From positions 124,001 through 188,000 of the forward strand of contig NZ_JAJNCL010000006.1 of assembly GCF_021025955.1 (NCBI RefSeq): a stretch of 64,000 nt of DNA. Direction: 5' to 3'. Made by a program: the position numbers and the translations under genes. Positions 12,001 through 22,689 of the stretch are shown here, piece by piece; the stretch's first letter is position 1; the number at the start of each line of letters is the position of its first letter. This stretch comes from Rhodococcus qingshengii (GTDB taxonomy: Bacteria > Actinomycetota > Actinomycetes > Mycobacteriales > Mycobacteriaceae). The notes beneath the pieces are model-generated. The model was not told where the DNA came from. It saw only the letters and a program-made list of their open reading frames with translations, and did no database searches.

Positions 12001-13014
12001 GAACTCGGCGGAAACTCACTCATGGCAACGCGTTTGGTCGCTGCCATCAAGGAACGCACCAGCCTGACCGTCCCCGTCGCATGGATATTCTCCGACCCGA
12101 CTCCGGAGGCATTGGCGCGCAGACTCTTCGAACTCGAGGCAACAGTTGTGACAAGTGACGCGGATACCTCCGCACTTGCAGTAGTCCTGCCACTGCGCCC
12201 GGAAGGCCGCGCCGAGCCACTGTTCTGCGTCCATCCGGCTATCGGATTGGCCTGGTGCTACGGGGCGCTCGATCGCTACGTCAATTCGAGTCGGCCGCTG
12301 TACGGCCTGCAGTCGCCGGTCCTGACGGACCCCGAATTCCGGGCGGAGCTGATCGAGGACTTCGCTGCGCGGTACGTCGAGGAAATCCGCGGAGTCCAGC
12401 CGCACGGTCCGTATCACCTGCTGGGGTGGTCGATCGGCGGATTGATCGCTCATGCGGCGGCGGTGCAGTTGCAAGCAGCCGGTGAGAGCGTCGCCGACCT
12501 GATACTGCTCGACAGCTTCGTTCTCGAAGACCCGACTATGGCAGGCGCGCAGCCTTCTCTCGCCGAACTGATCGGCGGGTTGGGGATCTCGGTGCCGGAC
12601 ACCGACGAGCGCGACCTGACACCCGAGGACGCCGAAGAACTCTTGCGCGGAGCTATCGGCGATCATCCCTTGGTCTCGAGCGAGCGGATCGAGCGACTGT
12701 TCGAGGAGTACTCGGCCGGCGCCGAGCTGGCCCATCGCTACCGCCCGGGCAAGTTCGTGGGCGATCTGCTCTTCTTCTCGGCACAGACCGACACCTTCGA
12801 CCCGCTGCGAACTGCGTCGGCGTGGCGCCCGTTCGTGTCCGGGGTGATCATCGACCGTCCGGTGCCCACGTCACACGCCGAAATGTTCACCGAGGCAGGT
12901 CTGGAGGCGATCGGACCCGTGATCAACCTGGCGGTCGGAACGGGTCGTCACGCGGCTCCGGACGTCGACGCAGAACTGGACGCTCTGATCGAGATCCAAG
13001 ACGTGCGGGGCTGA
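1..13014 (+). CDS. Four-module non-ribosomal peptide synthetase, 5' end outside window
   Basis: The reading frame is open from base 1, so the gene is truncated upstream; a TTG at 40 is not a credible start because it lies inside a condensation domain. Numbering from base 40, I see the end of a C domain (to ~280), A1 (~295-800), T1 (Ser 843), C (HHMVADG at 1033), A2, T2 (Ser 1905), C (HHIAFDG at 2089), A3, T3 (Ser 2950), C (HHIAADG at 3131), A4, T4 (Ser 3993) and a thioesterase (GWSIGG, Ser 4131). There is no epimerase or methyltransferase. The A1 pocket reads DFWNIGMVH plus Lys789, the known threonine code. A2, A3 and A4 read DGLFVGGVM, DALFIGGVM and DALFVGAVA, which I cannot assign. It would add Thr and three residues and release the peptide. 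No MbtH protein is in the window. The product is unknown. Confidence 0.95.
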   Translation: MSRHHQRFLEFLELFCAAESGTRLMDIDPDAAGKWIAEVQHARNVEYWSSTLSNPAEELGLPVVAGTGRTSTPLQIEADLCRRLETMATTMNTSLFVLFQSAMTGLLRRVGSAEEVSIGVSVRGYGASNPDDFVSMFANQLVLRSTVSNTMKLTDLVGAVDTVAIDAFEHADILLSSVTAALGDGRWVETGPLFRAMVCFEEPLDAHPRFPGLMVGAPIGSDLATAPELFVSLAIPTGEHADFDQPISGVLDWLGTKEQAEDLADRYLRILTAMVSAPHSVLGAVDLLRADARQALVPPVLPTTPVRTLFDIFADRVRATPDAIAVVVGDERVSYFELDRRSNRLARKLVDHGVHSESLVGIMLPKSVDMIIAAVAVLKAGGGYLPLDRAHPAERLAYVVEDAQPVCVISDSTFPNADVAVIGVDSDEYSGASLEIDERPRGHGADNLAYVIYTSGSTGRPKGVSVTHATVVRLFENTHVEFGFDGNDVWTMFHSFAFDFSVWELWGALLHGGTLVLVDHEVSRDPDAFRALVAAEGVTVLNQTPSAFYQYIEADLRADSETRLRYVIFGGEALDLRRLGRWYDNHAGYDNHDNLSESGPALVNMYGITETTVHVTHLELDRPSASAVTGSRIGDAIDGLRVYLLDEHLSPVPVGIAGEIYVAGGQLARGYLGRPDLTSGRFVADPFNAGGRRLYRSGDRARWIAPGQLEYLGRGDAQVKIRGFRIELGEIDSVILSAPGIDDAVTLVAPTPAGGALVTYVTASGAVDVDVLRAHAAEVLPTYMVPDAFMVIDSIPLTTNGKLDRRALPSPILASTKVFRPPTTPTEGKVAAVLADILGSGPLGLDDNFFHLGGNSLVATTAVARLTEATGVRMPLRALFDHPTVSGIAATIERAAPTPDADGIQVVARPAVLPLAPAQQRLWFLNRVAPESGAYNIPLAVSLRGDVDADALGAAIVDVVSRHESLRTVFPQVGDNATQKVLGFGEGIAGLESIQVERESLERVIFEFSSAGFDLVRERPVRYLLITVADDKEGRDEEAVLVVVLHHMVADGWSLAPLAADLTGAYAARIGGNGPQWAPLPVQYADYALWHREHLGDATSAQSLAHSQIAFWKQRLAGAPEQLHLPTDHPRPLDPSMGGAGVDIRIGASTHQKLVALAADHDATTFIALHACFALLLARYSGTDDVVVGTPVAGRGDRSLDLLVGMFVNTLALRTVVDRDATFGEYLAQVRAGDVDAFDNADVPFDVVVDALELDRSSSHHPVFQAAITSRITTTHTAELAGVSMTARAVETGLTKFDLELTVTERHEGGSAAGIDATFTYSTDLFDRTTVEALARNFVTLVESAVSEPSAPVGDLRVLGARESAVILPRRGDLSLGESTLAQILGETALAHSDAIALEDSERSLSYAELERRSNRIARYLMDLGVGPETPVALAVARSVDSVLAVWAVTKAGGVFVPVDPRYPADRVAHMLEDSGVRIGIRSAEVAAGPAVGGNVAVWIDLGDADTVAECAAYSDAAIDDADRTGSITAASAAYVIYTSGSTGVPKGTVVTHAGLVNLSREQQDRYRITADSRTLHFASPSFDGAVLELLLAGSTGATMVIAPPDIYGGDALSEFLRSREVTHAFITPAALATVDPEGVSALECVVVGGDVCTPELVSSWGNGRRLHNGYGPTETTVMVAISDPLSPGEPITIGGPIRGIDAVVLDARLQPVPIGGVGELYIGGPGLARGYHLRPALTSDRFVAHPYSTPGARMYRTGDVVRWTKDLTLRYVGRSDHQLKIRGFRIELGEIDAALMDSPLVHFATTIPVESAAGTTLASYVLLRGDADIESLFVGLVDTLPRYMIPSSITPIDAIPLTPVGKLDRRALPTPIPREILGTGREPEAGLERTVADVFASLLDVPEVRAGDSFFDLGGNSLVATQVSARLSAATGLAVDVRSIFEAPTVEALAARLAANAEESDDRPALSAGARPDRLPLSAAQQRLWFVNRFDPQSSVYNIPFAIRITGHIHGDALEDALADVIARHEVLRTIYVDSVDGPSQVIRALSDVQFSIEHYVGSEGVDAATTEFAARGFDLGSDLPIRALLVREDTDAHVLVVVIHHIAFDGWSLTPFAADFIAAYSARVVGDAPVFAPLDVQYADYALWQQDSLGQIDDQESLIARELTFWTVAMAGAPDEVLLPVDRARGSVTTTAVGSVPIVIDAATGERLAALARRSGTTQFMVVHAILAVVLARLGATDDVVIGTPVAGRGRPELDSLIGMFVNSVPLRTPVDHRASFTSLLEVVRDLDLAAFAHAELPFEVLVDALDLDRSTTRHPLFQVMLSYHQNLLSPQVTAHDAHLEAQPLEPSVAKFDLEFTLLAGDSENTEITGSLRFAEALFDTVTAESIAARVQSVARAVAAEPDTAIDDIEFLSTLERVSLMPVRGPAWTASRTLAEILTRTATRSGESVALRSGDTTVLYRDLFARASSLARRLTTEGIGAEDIVAIAIPRSIDSIVALWGVALTGAAFVPVDPRYPADRILHMLTDSGATRGVTTEAVIESLPRPVPWMTIDDVEDDGVGQPVPAAPIRIDNLAYIIYTSGSTGKPKGVSVTHRGLSALAAEQTARYGISAQSRTLHFSSPSFDASILELLLAVGEGGTMVIATPDVYGGEDLAKLVTDHQVTHAFITPAALASVDPTGLDVLQSIIVGGEACSPELVRKWAPGRRLFNGYGPTETTVMVCISDALTAGETVTIGGPVRGVSAVVLDGSARPVPVGVTGELYIAGLGLARGYLDQPALTATRFVAAPFGPSGTRMYRTGDLVRWTPHETLEYVGRSDHQVKVRGFRIELGEIDSVLSAYPGVEFAVTVGVNAASGETMLASYVVLGTEVVEVDELLSHARRSLPAFMVPSAITPIERVPLTPVGKLDRAALPAPTLRSSERSVEPLITETEFQVAGVVAELLGIEQISASDSFFELGGNSLLATRLAQRLGETLGRQISVRMLFEHPEIRELAAALDTSAEVKALPPISAADRPDRIPLSYAQARIWFLNQMDPSSPAYNVPAAISLDGALDVPALEAAVLDVIERHEILRTVFPDSDTGPHQVIQDAFTSLEFGNADTREPAELAGEFASRGFDITTQVPVRALLLESTPQQHTLVIVIHHIAADGWSIAPLMKDVLTAYVARSSGHAPEFTPLEVHYADFAIWQREALGAVNESESVLGAQASYWREILRGAPELIDLPGDRTRPLTQSLSGAHTAVSLPAHTRIAVEAVAGANAATPFMVLHAAYAVLLARLSRSTDIVIGSPVAGRGHRVLDDLVGMFVGTVGLRTTIDPGSTFVDVLRTVRSVDLDAFAHADIPFEQVVDVVAPTRTTDRHPVFQTMISFHGAHPKAWDLPGLTVRAHEITPDIAKYDLQFTVVEQTAEEGGGYAASLTYAQDLFDADTAESFAVMLETIVETLTAQPSVVVGDVDLVGQGQRALHGRPAGDALTLPELLLRGAADPHAPALVDVAASTTLTYGELDRRSDAMAFALIARGITPEMIVALALPRSADYVIALWAVAKAGGVFLPVDPAYPAERIEHMLTDSGAVLGITRGRYLAELPDVTSWIELDAAEFTAEIEAVHSETLPDAPLELDNPAYLIYTSGSTGKPKGVLVTHAGLAAFADEQRERFGVTAHSRALSFASTSFDASVLELLLAFGAGATMVIAPPTIIGGVELHELLDEQAITHAFVTPAALATVDPAGLDHLEAVVVGGDACSVDLVSRWAPGRRMFNAYGPTEATVAVTISDSLAAGEPLTIGGPIRGVEAMVLDSRLHSVPGRIVGELYVSGDGLARGYLGNPALTATRFVADPHGPEGARMYRTGDLVREDRAGSLVYLGRADHQVKVRGFRIELGEIDAVLASEASVHSAVSVVVGQGGDARIVAYVVPANRAVDASALRRHAAIYLPAHMIPSAVVAIDAVPTTPAGKLDRTALPAPLWESPSGRGPEGSDEIAICAAFAEVLDLADADTFADSSFFELGGNSLMATRLVAAIKERTSLTVPVAWIFSDPTPEALARRLFELEATVVTSDADTSALAVVLPLRPEGRAEPLFCVHPAIGLAWCYGALDRYVNSSRPLYGLQSPVLTDPEFRAELIEDFAARYVEEIRGVQPHGPYHLLGWSIGGLIAHAAAVQLQAAGESVADLILLDSFVLEDPTMAGAQPSLAELIGGLGISVPDTDERDLTPEDAEELLRGAIGDHPLVSSERIERLFEEYSAGAELAHRYRPGKFVGDLLFFSAQTDTFDPLRTASAWRPFVSGVIIDRPVPTSHAEMFTEAGLEAIGPVINLAVGTGRHAAPDVDAELDALIEIQDVRG

Positions 13015-13015
13015 C

Positions 13016-13864
13016 TCAGGCGCGCTTCTTCGCTCGCGTCTTGCTTCCACTCGTTTTGCCGGCAGAGGTTTTGCTTGCGTTCGACTTGGCTTCGTCCACA
13101 CTGCGCTGCAGTGCGGCAACCAGGTCGACCACCTCTGCATCGGTGCCCTCTTGGTCGACCTCGGCGGCGGGGATGACCTTCTTGCCGCCGTTCTCGATCA
13201 TCTCGTCGAGCAACTGTCGGAGTTGGAGTTGGTAATCGTCGGTGAACTCGGTCGGATCGAAGTCGCCCGCCATGCTCTCGACGAGCGTCTGCGCCATCTT
13301 CAGTTCCTTGACCTTCGGCTTCTCCACGTCGTCGAGCGAAGGGAACTCCGCCGCGCGAACTTCGTCGGGCCAGAGGAGCGTCTGGATCACGAGGACGCCG
13401 TCGCGGGCGCGCATCGCGGCCAGACGCGTCTTCTGACGCAGCGTGAAATGCACCAATGCTGTTCGATCACTCTCGGTGAGCACAGTCGAGAGCAGGACGT
13501 ACGCCTTCGGTGACGCCGAATCCGGTTCGAGGAAGTAGCTCTTCTCGAACAAGATCGGATCGATCTGGTCGTTCGGCACGAATTCCAGCACCGGAATCTC
13601 GTGCTTCTCGGCCGCTGGGAGCTTGTTGAAGTCCTCGTCGCTCAGGATGACCCGTGACCCGTCTTCCGAGTCGTACGCCTTGTCGATGTCCGCGAATTGG
13701 ACCGTGTTGCCGCACTCGGAACACACGCGGTTGTACTTGATGCGGCCACCGTCTTTTGCATGGACCTGGTGAAATCGGATGTCGTGGTCCTCGGTCGCCG
13801 AGTACACCTTGACCGGAACGTTGACCAGACCGAAGGCTATCGAGCCTTTCCAAATCGAGCGCAT
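13016..13864 (-). CDS. ku: Ku DNA end-binding protein (bacterial NHEJ)
   Basis: This is bacterial Ku, which forms a homodimeric ring on double-strand DNA ends and recruits LigD for non-homologous end joining. From the chosen ATG it is 282 aa, close to mycobacterial Ku. It opens MRSIWKGSIAFGLVNVPVK and keeps the Ku core phrases FHQVHAKDGGRIKYNRVC, SYFLEPDS and TLLWPDEVR. A Lys/Ser-rich tail after about residue 260 (KTSAGKTSGSKTRAKKRA) is typical of the DNA-binding extension of actinobacterial Ku. An ATG nine bases upstream (13873) is possible, but GGGAGA placed just before 13864 and homology favour 13864. The stop lies one base from the NRPS stop, so the two genes are convergent. No ligD is in the window. 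Confidence 0.95.
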   Translation of the reverse strand: MRSIWKGSIAFGLVNVPVKVYSATEDHDIRFHQVHAKDGGRIKYNRVCSECGNTVQFADIDKAYDSEDGSRVILSDEDFNKLPAAEKHEIPVLEFVPNDQIDPILFEKSYFLEPDSASPKAYVLLSTVLTESDRTALVHFTLRQKTRLAAMRARDGVLVIQTLLWPDEVRAAEFPSLDDVEKPKVKELKMAQTLVESMAGDFDPTEFTDDYQLQLRQLLDEMIENGGKKVIPAAEVDQEGTDAEVVDLVAALQRSVDEAKSNASKTSAGKTSGSKTRAKKRA

Positions 13865-14013
13865 GTCTCCCATGATGGTCGCCGCCGGCCGTTTGCGCGA
13901 GGCAAACACTCTCGGTTGATCCCGAACCGTTGCGTCCGGGTGAGCCGGTTCGGGGGACAGCGAGCGGGTATCCGCTCCGAGAATCCGACTCGCACACCTG
14001 GGGGCATACTCCG

Positions 14014-14985
14014 ATGAGTATCCGAACCTACCGTCGACGCGTCACCGCTGCGCTGGCGATTTCACTAGTTCCACTGTTGTTCGCACCGTGGCCCGCAACA
14101 GCCGAACAGGCACGCACCGTCAGGGTCACCGTTCATTCGGATGCGATGGACCGCGACATACCACTCGAGGTGATCCTTCCCGCCGACACCAGCGCCCCAC
14201 GCCCGACGCTGTATCTGCTCAACGGCGCCGGCGGTGGCGAGGACAGTGCAACGTGGGAAGGGCGGACGGATGTCCTGGACTTCTTCGCCGACAAGAACGT
14301 CAACGTCGTGACGCCGTTGGAGGGAGCGTTCAGCTACTACACCGATTGGCAGAAAGACGATCCCGTACTCGGCCGCAACAAGTGGCAGACATTTCTCACC
14401 CGCGAACTACCGCCGGCGATCGACGCGCAGTTCGGTACTAACGGGGTCAACTCCATCGCGGCGATCTCGATGACCGCGACCTCGGTACTCAATCTCGCGA
14501 TCTCAGCACCAGGGCTGTATCGGAGTGTCGGGGCCTACAGCGGATGCGCGGAGACCTCCACCCAGCCAGGGCAGGACTACGTACGGCTGGTTGTCGGCGC
14601 GCGGGGAGGCGCTGATCCGACAAACATGTGGGGACCGTTCGACGGTCCGGGATGGCGCGAGAACGATCCCGTCGTGAACGCGGAGAACCTGCGGGGGACC
14701 GAACTGTACGTCTCCACCGGATCCGGGCTGCCAGGTCCGCACGACAACCTTCAGGCACCCGATGTGAACGGAAATCCCGGAGCCCTCCTGAATCAGATCA
14801 TCGTCGGCGGCATCATCGAATCCGCGGTCAACGGGTGCACGCACGGATTGGCGGACCGATTGAACGCACTGGGCATCCCCGCGACCTTCGACTTCAAGCC
14901 GAGCGGAACGCACTCGTGGGGTTACTGGCAGGACGACCTACACAATTCCTGGCCGATGATCGCAAGCTCGATGGAAGTGCAGTAG
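14014..14985 (+). CDS. Secreted Ag85-like mycolyltransferase / esterase
   Basis: A 323-aa exported alpha/beta-hydrolase of the antigen 85 / corynomycolyltransferase family, which moves mycolates between trehalose esters and the cell wall. The N terminus has basic residues and a hydrophobic stretch ending PATAEQA, a probable signal peptide. The family landmarks are the early LYLLNGAGGG loop, the nucleophile region AAISMTATS (Ser152) and the C-terminal GTHSWGYW (His300), as in Ag85. The nucleophile elbow departs from textbook GxSMxG in having Ala at the first position. I preferred the ATG at 14014 because the frame upstream lacks protein-like composition and the signal peptide then starts at residue 1. 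It is divergent from ku. The family is secure; mycolyl transfer rather than plain esterase activity is inferred. Confidence 0.88.
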   Translation: MSIRTYRRRVTAALAISLVPLLFAPWPATAEQARTVRVTVHSDAMDRDIPLEVILPADTSAPRPTLYLLNGAGGGEDSATWEGRTDVLDFFADKNVNVVTPLEGAFSYYTDWQKDDPVLGRNKWQTFLTRELPPAIDAQFGTNGVNSIAAISMTATSVLNLAISAPGLYRSVGAYSGCAETSTQPGQDYVRLVVGARGGADPTNMWGPFDGPGWRENDPVVNAENLRGTELYVSTGSGLPGPHDNLQAPDVNGNPGALLNQIIVGGIIESAVNGCTHGLADRLNALGIPATFDFKPSGTHSWGYWQDDLHNSWPMIASSMEVQ

Positions 14986-15015
14986 TCGGTACGGAGCAGA
15001 GTCGGTACGGATCAT

Positions 15016-16146
15016 TCACCGTAGAAACGGCGCGCGCATCAACGTCTTTCGAACGTGCCGCGGTGACGACCGGAACAGGGCTGCCATCACCTTCGCCGTC
15101 GCGGACGCGTCCCGCCGATCGGACAGGTAGGACCGCTGAGCCTCGACCGGTAGATCGAAGAACACCTCGAAGAATGTCGCGACGTCGCCCGAGTCGAGGG
15201 TGAGAAGTGCGTTCAGGCCAACGCGTCGAAGGGCAGACACCGCCCTGGCCGATCGTGGCCAGAGTGCAGCGTTGGGATCCCCACCGTCGGCGATTGCTTT
15301 CGCGACAGCGTCTGCCTCGGCAAGTGAGGAGGCAACGCTGTATCCGGTTCCCGGATGCATCAAACCGCCTCGCCCGCCGAACCGGTGGATGCCGTCCGGT
15401 GAGGATCCCCTCGGGCCTTCGACCGCAAAACGGACTCGCTCGACCGGAGCGTCGTCGGGGACTTCGCAGCCCCGATTGTGAAGTCGGGTGCGCAGACGTG
15501 CTTCGAGTTCGCGGAGCCCCAACGCCGGCCGGCCGGCCAGGCAGGTCTCCTCGAGGAGAACTCGCTCGCCATCGAGTGGGACCGCATAGAGGAACGACGG
15601 GGCGTCGGCGTCGGAAGTGCCGTTGTCTCTTCGCCAGTCCATGAACCAGGCTTCGTTGCCGCCCAGAATCGGAGATGCCAGGGCGCGGTCGACGATCACC
15701 CCGAAGGCGGTCTGCTGCGCGGTTGTCACTGTCGGATCGGTGCCCCTGGCGTCGATGACGATGGATCCCGTCAGCTGCGATCCGTCCACGCATACGACGG
15801 TGGTGGAGGACAGTGTTCGCGCGCTCATTGCTCTGAACTGCATAGAAGCATCACAGAGAAATAATTGCAGTGATGGTGTATTCAATACACAATATGCGCG
15901 ATCAAGCGTTTTCTGTCCGTTGGTCCACACGCTCGGACGTTGAATCCGGCTCGCGATCACCTCGCCCGGCAGCCACGACGGCAGCTCGTCCGCCCACGCC
16001 GAGTACGTCGGAGTCCACATCCGGCGGGGGTGTGGATCGACAACGACGACGGTGAGTTGCCGGGCGATACAGCGGGTCGCGAGTGCCCGTCCCGCCGGCC
16101 CGCCGCCCACGATCACCACGTCGGCGGAGGAGTCGTCTGTGGTCAT
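15016..16146 (-). CDS. crtL: Lycopene beta-cyclase, CrtL type
   Basis: A 376-aa FAD/NAD(P)-binding cyclase that would turn the linear ends of lycopene (or a related acyclic carotenoid) into beta-rings. It opens with the dinucleotide-binding motif VVIVGGGPAGRALA and keeps family phrases such as MDWR, FLYAVPL, LLEETCLAGRPAL and the late GGRGGLMHPGTGYSVASSL. The N-terminal extension of the open frame (to 16257) overlaps the end of the SDR gene and looks unstructured, so ATG at 16146 is taken. It starts 10 bases after the SDR stop, and the two are probably cotranscribed. CrtL-type cyclases are known from Rhodococcus carotenoid synthesis. No other carotenoid gene is in the window. Confidence 0.88.
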   Translation of the reverse strand: MTTDDSSADVVIVGGGPAGRALATRCIARQLTVVVVDPHPRRMWTPTYSAWADELPSWLPGEVIASRIQRPSVWTNGQKTLDRAYCVLNTPSLQLFLCDASMQFRAMSARTLSSTTVVCVDGSQLTGSIVIDARGTDPTVTTAQQTAFGVIVDRALASPILGGNEAWFMDWRRDNGTSDADAPSFLYAVPLDGERVLLEETCLAGRPALGLRELEARLRTRLHNRGCEVPDDAPVERVRFAVEGPRGSSPDGIHRFGGRGGLMHPGTGYSVASSLAEADAVAKAIADGGDPNAALWPRSARAVSALRRVGLNALLTLDSGDVATFFEVFFDLPVEAQRSYLSDRRDASATAKVMAALFRSSPRHVRKTLMRAPFLR

Positions 16147-16156
16147 GGTCGGTGCA

Positions 16157-16942
16157 CTACATCGATCCCGTTGCGAGCAGACCACCGTCGACCCGGACGG
16201 TTTCGCCCGTGATCCATGCCGCCGCGTCGGAAACGAGGAAGCCGACCAGGCCGGCAACGTCCTCCGGGGTGCCGAGCCGCTTCATCGGGTAGCCCGCCGA
16301 CGCCTTGTCCTCGCCGCCAGCGACCAGGGCTGCCGCGAACTGCGTCTTGACGATCCCGGGAGCTACGGCATTGACACGAATCTTCGGCCCCAGTTGCCAG
16401 GCCAGTTCTTCCGTCAATCTGATGAGCGCAGCCTTCGACGCGCCGTACGCCGCGATGACGCCCGTCGATCGGATCCCGGCCACACTTGCCAGGTTAACGA
16501 CGGCTCCACCGTGCTCGCCCATCCACGCCCGATGTGCTTGTTGGACGTAACCGAGGGCGGCAACCACGTTCACGTCGAAGATCTTGCGCACGGCGTCGAG
16601 GTCCGCCTCCATGAGCGAACCGAAGACGGGATTGATTCCGGTGTTGTTGACCAGAATGTCGAGCGAACCGAACTCGGCGACGGCGCGGTCGACGGCACCG
16701 GAGCGGGCTTCGGCATCGGCAGCGTTGCCCGCGAATGCGACGACCTTTCCGCCGTGACCGAGAGCGGAGAGTTCTGTAGCGGCGGCTTCGAGGGGCTCCG
16801 GCTTGCGGGCGGTAATCAGGACGTCTGCGCCGCGCGCGAGGAGTTCGGCGGCGACAGCCTTGCCGATCCCGCGACTTGCGCCGGTGACGATGGCGGCGCG
16901 GCCTTCGAGGTCGCGAGGACGAGTGCTGTTTTCGCTAGTCAT
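16157..16942 (-). CDS. Short-chain dehydrogenase/reductase
   Basis: A classical SDR of 261 aa. It has the cofactor motif TGASRGIGKA near residue 21, NNTG in place of NNAG, a catalytic Ser in NLASVAG, the YGASK catalytic Tyr/Lys, and the C-terminal GETVRVDGG. ARKPEP after the second strand, with an Arg, hints at NADPH. It would reduce a carbonyl or oxidise an alcohol in the cytoplasm; the substrate cannot be read from sequence. It sits 10 bases upstream of crtL on the same strand, which suggests cotranscription, although a role in carotenoid chemistry is only a guess. It is divergent from the ABC-F gene with a 129-base intergenic region. Confidence 0.88.
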   Translation of the reverse strand: MTSENSTRPRDLEGRAAIVTGASRGIGKAVAAELLARGADVLITARKPEPLEAAATELSALGHGGKVVAFAGNAADAEARSGAVDRAVAEFGSLDILVNNTGINPVFGSLMEADLDAVRKIFDVNVVAALGYVQQAHRAWMGEHGGAVVNLASVAGIRSTGVIAAYGASKAALIRLTEELAWQLGPKIRVNAVAPGIVKTQFAAALVAGGEDKASAGYPMKRLGTPEDVAGLVGFLVSDAAAWITGETVRVDGGLLATGSM

Positions 16943-16998
16943 GTCCCGAACGTTAGCGGACTCACACGCTGCTGGTCGGAACGACCGTCAGGTCACGG

Positions 16999-17004
16999 TA
17001 AAAT
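16999..17004 (+). promoter_or_regulatory. Candidate -10 element of the ABC-F gene
   Basis: TAAAAT is a good actinobacterial -10 hexamer. It lies about 68 bases before the TTG start of the ABC-F gene, in the divergent region shared with the SDR gene. No convincing -35 was found. Confidence 0.35.
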
Positions 17005-17071
17005 CGATAGTTCTTGTGTCTGAAGTCAGGCATTGTTTACCCGTATTCGTCGTTTTTCCTGAGGAGTTTGC

Positions 17072-18703
<1,632 letters not shown>

Positions 18704-18704
18704 C

Positions 18705-18754
18705 CCCCTGTGCGCCTTTTTGGTAGTGGGAACTACCAAAAAGGCGCACAGGGG
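18705..18754. terminator. Perfect 23-bp inverted repeat between convergent genes
   Basis: The left arm 18705-18727 and right arm 18732-18754 are exact reverse complements around a four-base GGGA loop. The arm contains an internal run of five T, or five A on the other side. It begins one base after the ABC-F stop and ends nine bases before the acnR stop, so it can act as a bidirectional terminator for both. Confidence 0.8.
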
Positions 18755-18763
18755 CGAAGCCCC

Positions 18764-19330
18764 TCAATCCCTTCGCCGCACAGACTCCTCGACCAGATCG
18801 AGAACAGCCGAAAGGTTGTCGACGCCGTGGCCGGAGGCGATTCTCGCAACCAAACCGTCCATCACCAGATCCAGATACCCGATCAGGATTTCGGTGGGAA
18901 CGTCGTCACGGAGTCGGCCGGCCGATTTCTGTCGGGCTAGGCGCGCACTGGTCGCTTCCGTCAGTTCTGCGGAGCGCTGCGACCATTTCTCACGGAAATC
19001 GGCGTCATTGCGTAGTCGACGCGCTATCTCCAGTCGCGTTCCCAGCCAATCGAATTGATCGGGCTGCGCGAGCATGTCCCGCATGACCTGGACGAGGCCC
19101 TCTTCGGCGACGACATCTGCCATCCGGCTCGCATCCTCGCTGGCAAGCGCGAGGAACAAGCCGTCCTTGTCCTTGAAGTGATGAAAGATCGCTCCCCGGG
19201 ACAAACCGGTGACTTCTTCGAGACGGCGAACTGTGGCGCCGTCGTAGCCGTATTCCGCAAAGCAGCGGCGGGCGCCGTCAAGGATCTGACTGCGCCGTGC
19301 CGCGAGATGGTCTTCACTGACCTTGGGCAC
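18764..19330 (-). CDS. acnR: TetR-family repressor of aconitase (AcnR-like)
   Basis: A 188-aa TetR regulator. The N-terminal helix-turn-helix reads RRLEEVTGLSRGAIFHHFKDKDGLF, preceded by RRSQILDGARRCFAEYGYDGATV; the rest is the alpha-helical ligand/dimer domain. It lies directly downstream of acn on the same strand, as acnR does in Corynebacterium, where the protein represses acn, and matches Rv1474c. A 17-bp hairpin sits between acn and this gene, which should limit readthrough. The function is assigned from family and position together. Confidence 0.85.
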   Translation of the reverse strand: MPKVSEDHLAARRSQILDGARRCFAEYGYDGATVRRLEEVTGLSRGAIFHHFKDKDGLFLALASEDASRMADVVAEEGLVQVMRDMLAQPDQFDWLGTRLEIARRLRNDADFREKWSQRSAELTEATSARLARQKSAGRLRDDVPTEILIGYLDLVMDGLVARIASGHGVDNLSAVLDLVEESVRRRD

Positions 19331-19370
19331 GTTGTTGTCCTCGTCTCGCGCTTTCTTTGTGCTCTGAACG

Positions 19371-19409
19371 CACGTGGCGGACTCAGCACCTCGCTGAGTC
19401 CGCCACGTG
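19371..19409 (-). terminator. Hairpin between acn and acnR
   Basis: Arms 19371-19387 and 19393-19409 (CACGTGGCGGACTCAGC and its exact complement) with a five-base loop. It follows the acn stop by about 20 bases and precedes the acnR start by about 40. There is no U-tract, so it may terminate partially or mark an mRNA processing or stabilising point. Confidence 0.65.
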
Positions 19410-19431
19410 GGTTAGAGCAGGGCTCGGTTGA

Positions 19432-22689
<3,258 letters not shown>

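Noticed and set aside
15207..16212. Plus-strand coding regions opposite crtL and the SDR gene
   Set aside because: Arg/Pro/Ser-rich frames with no protein-like motifs, antisense to well-supported genes; typical high-GC shadows.
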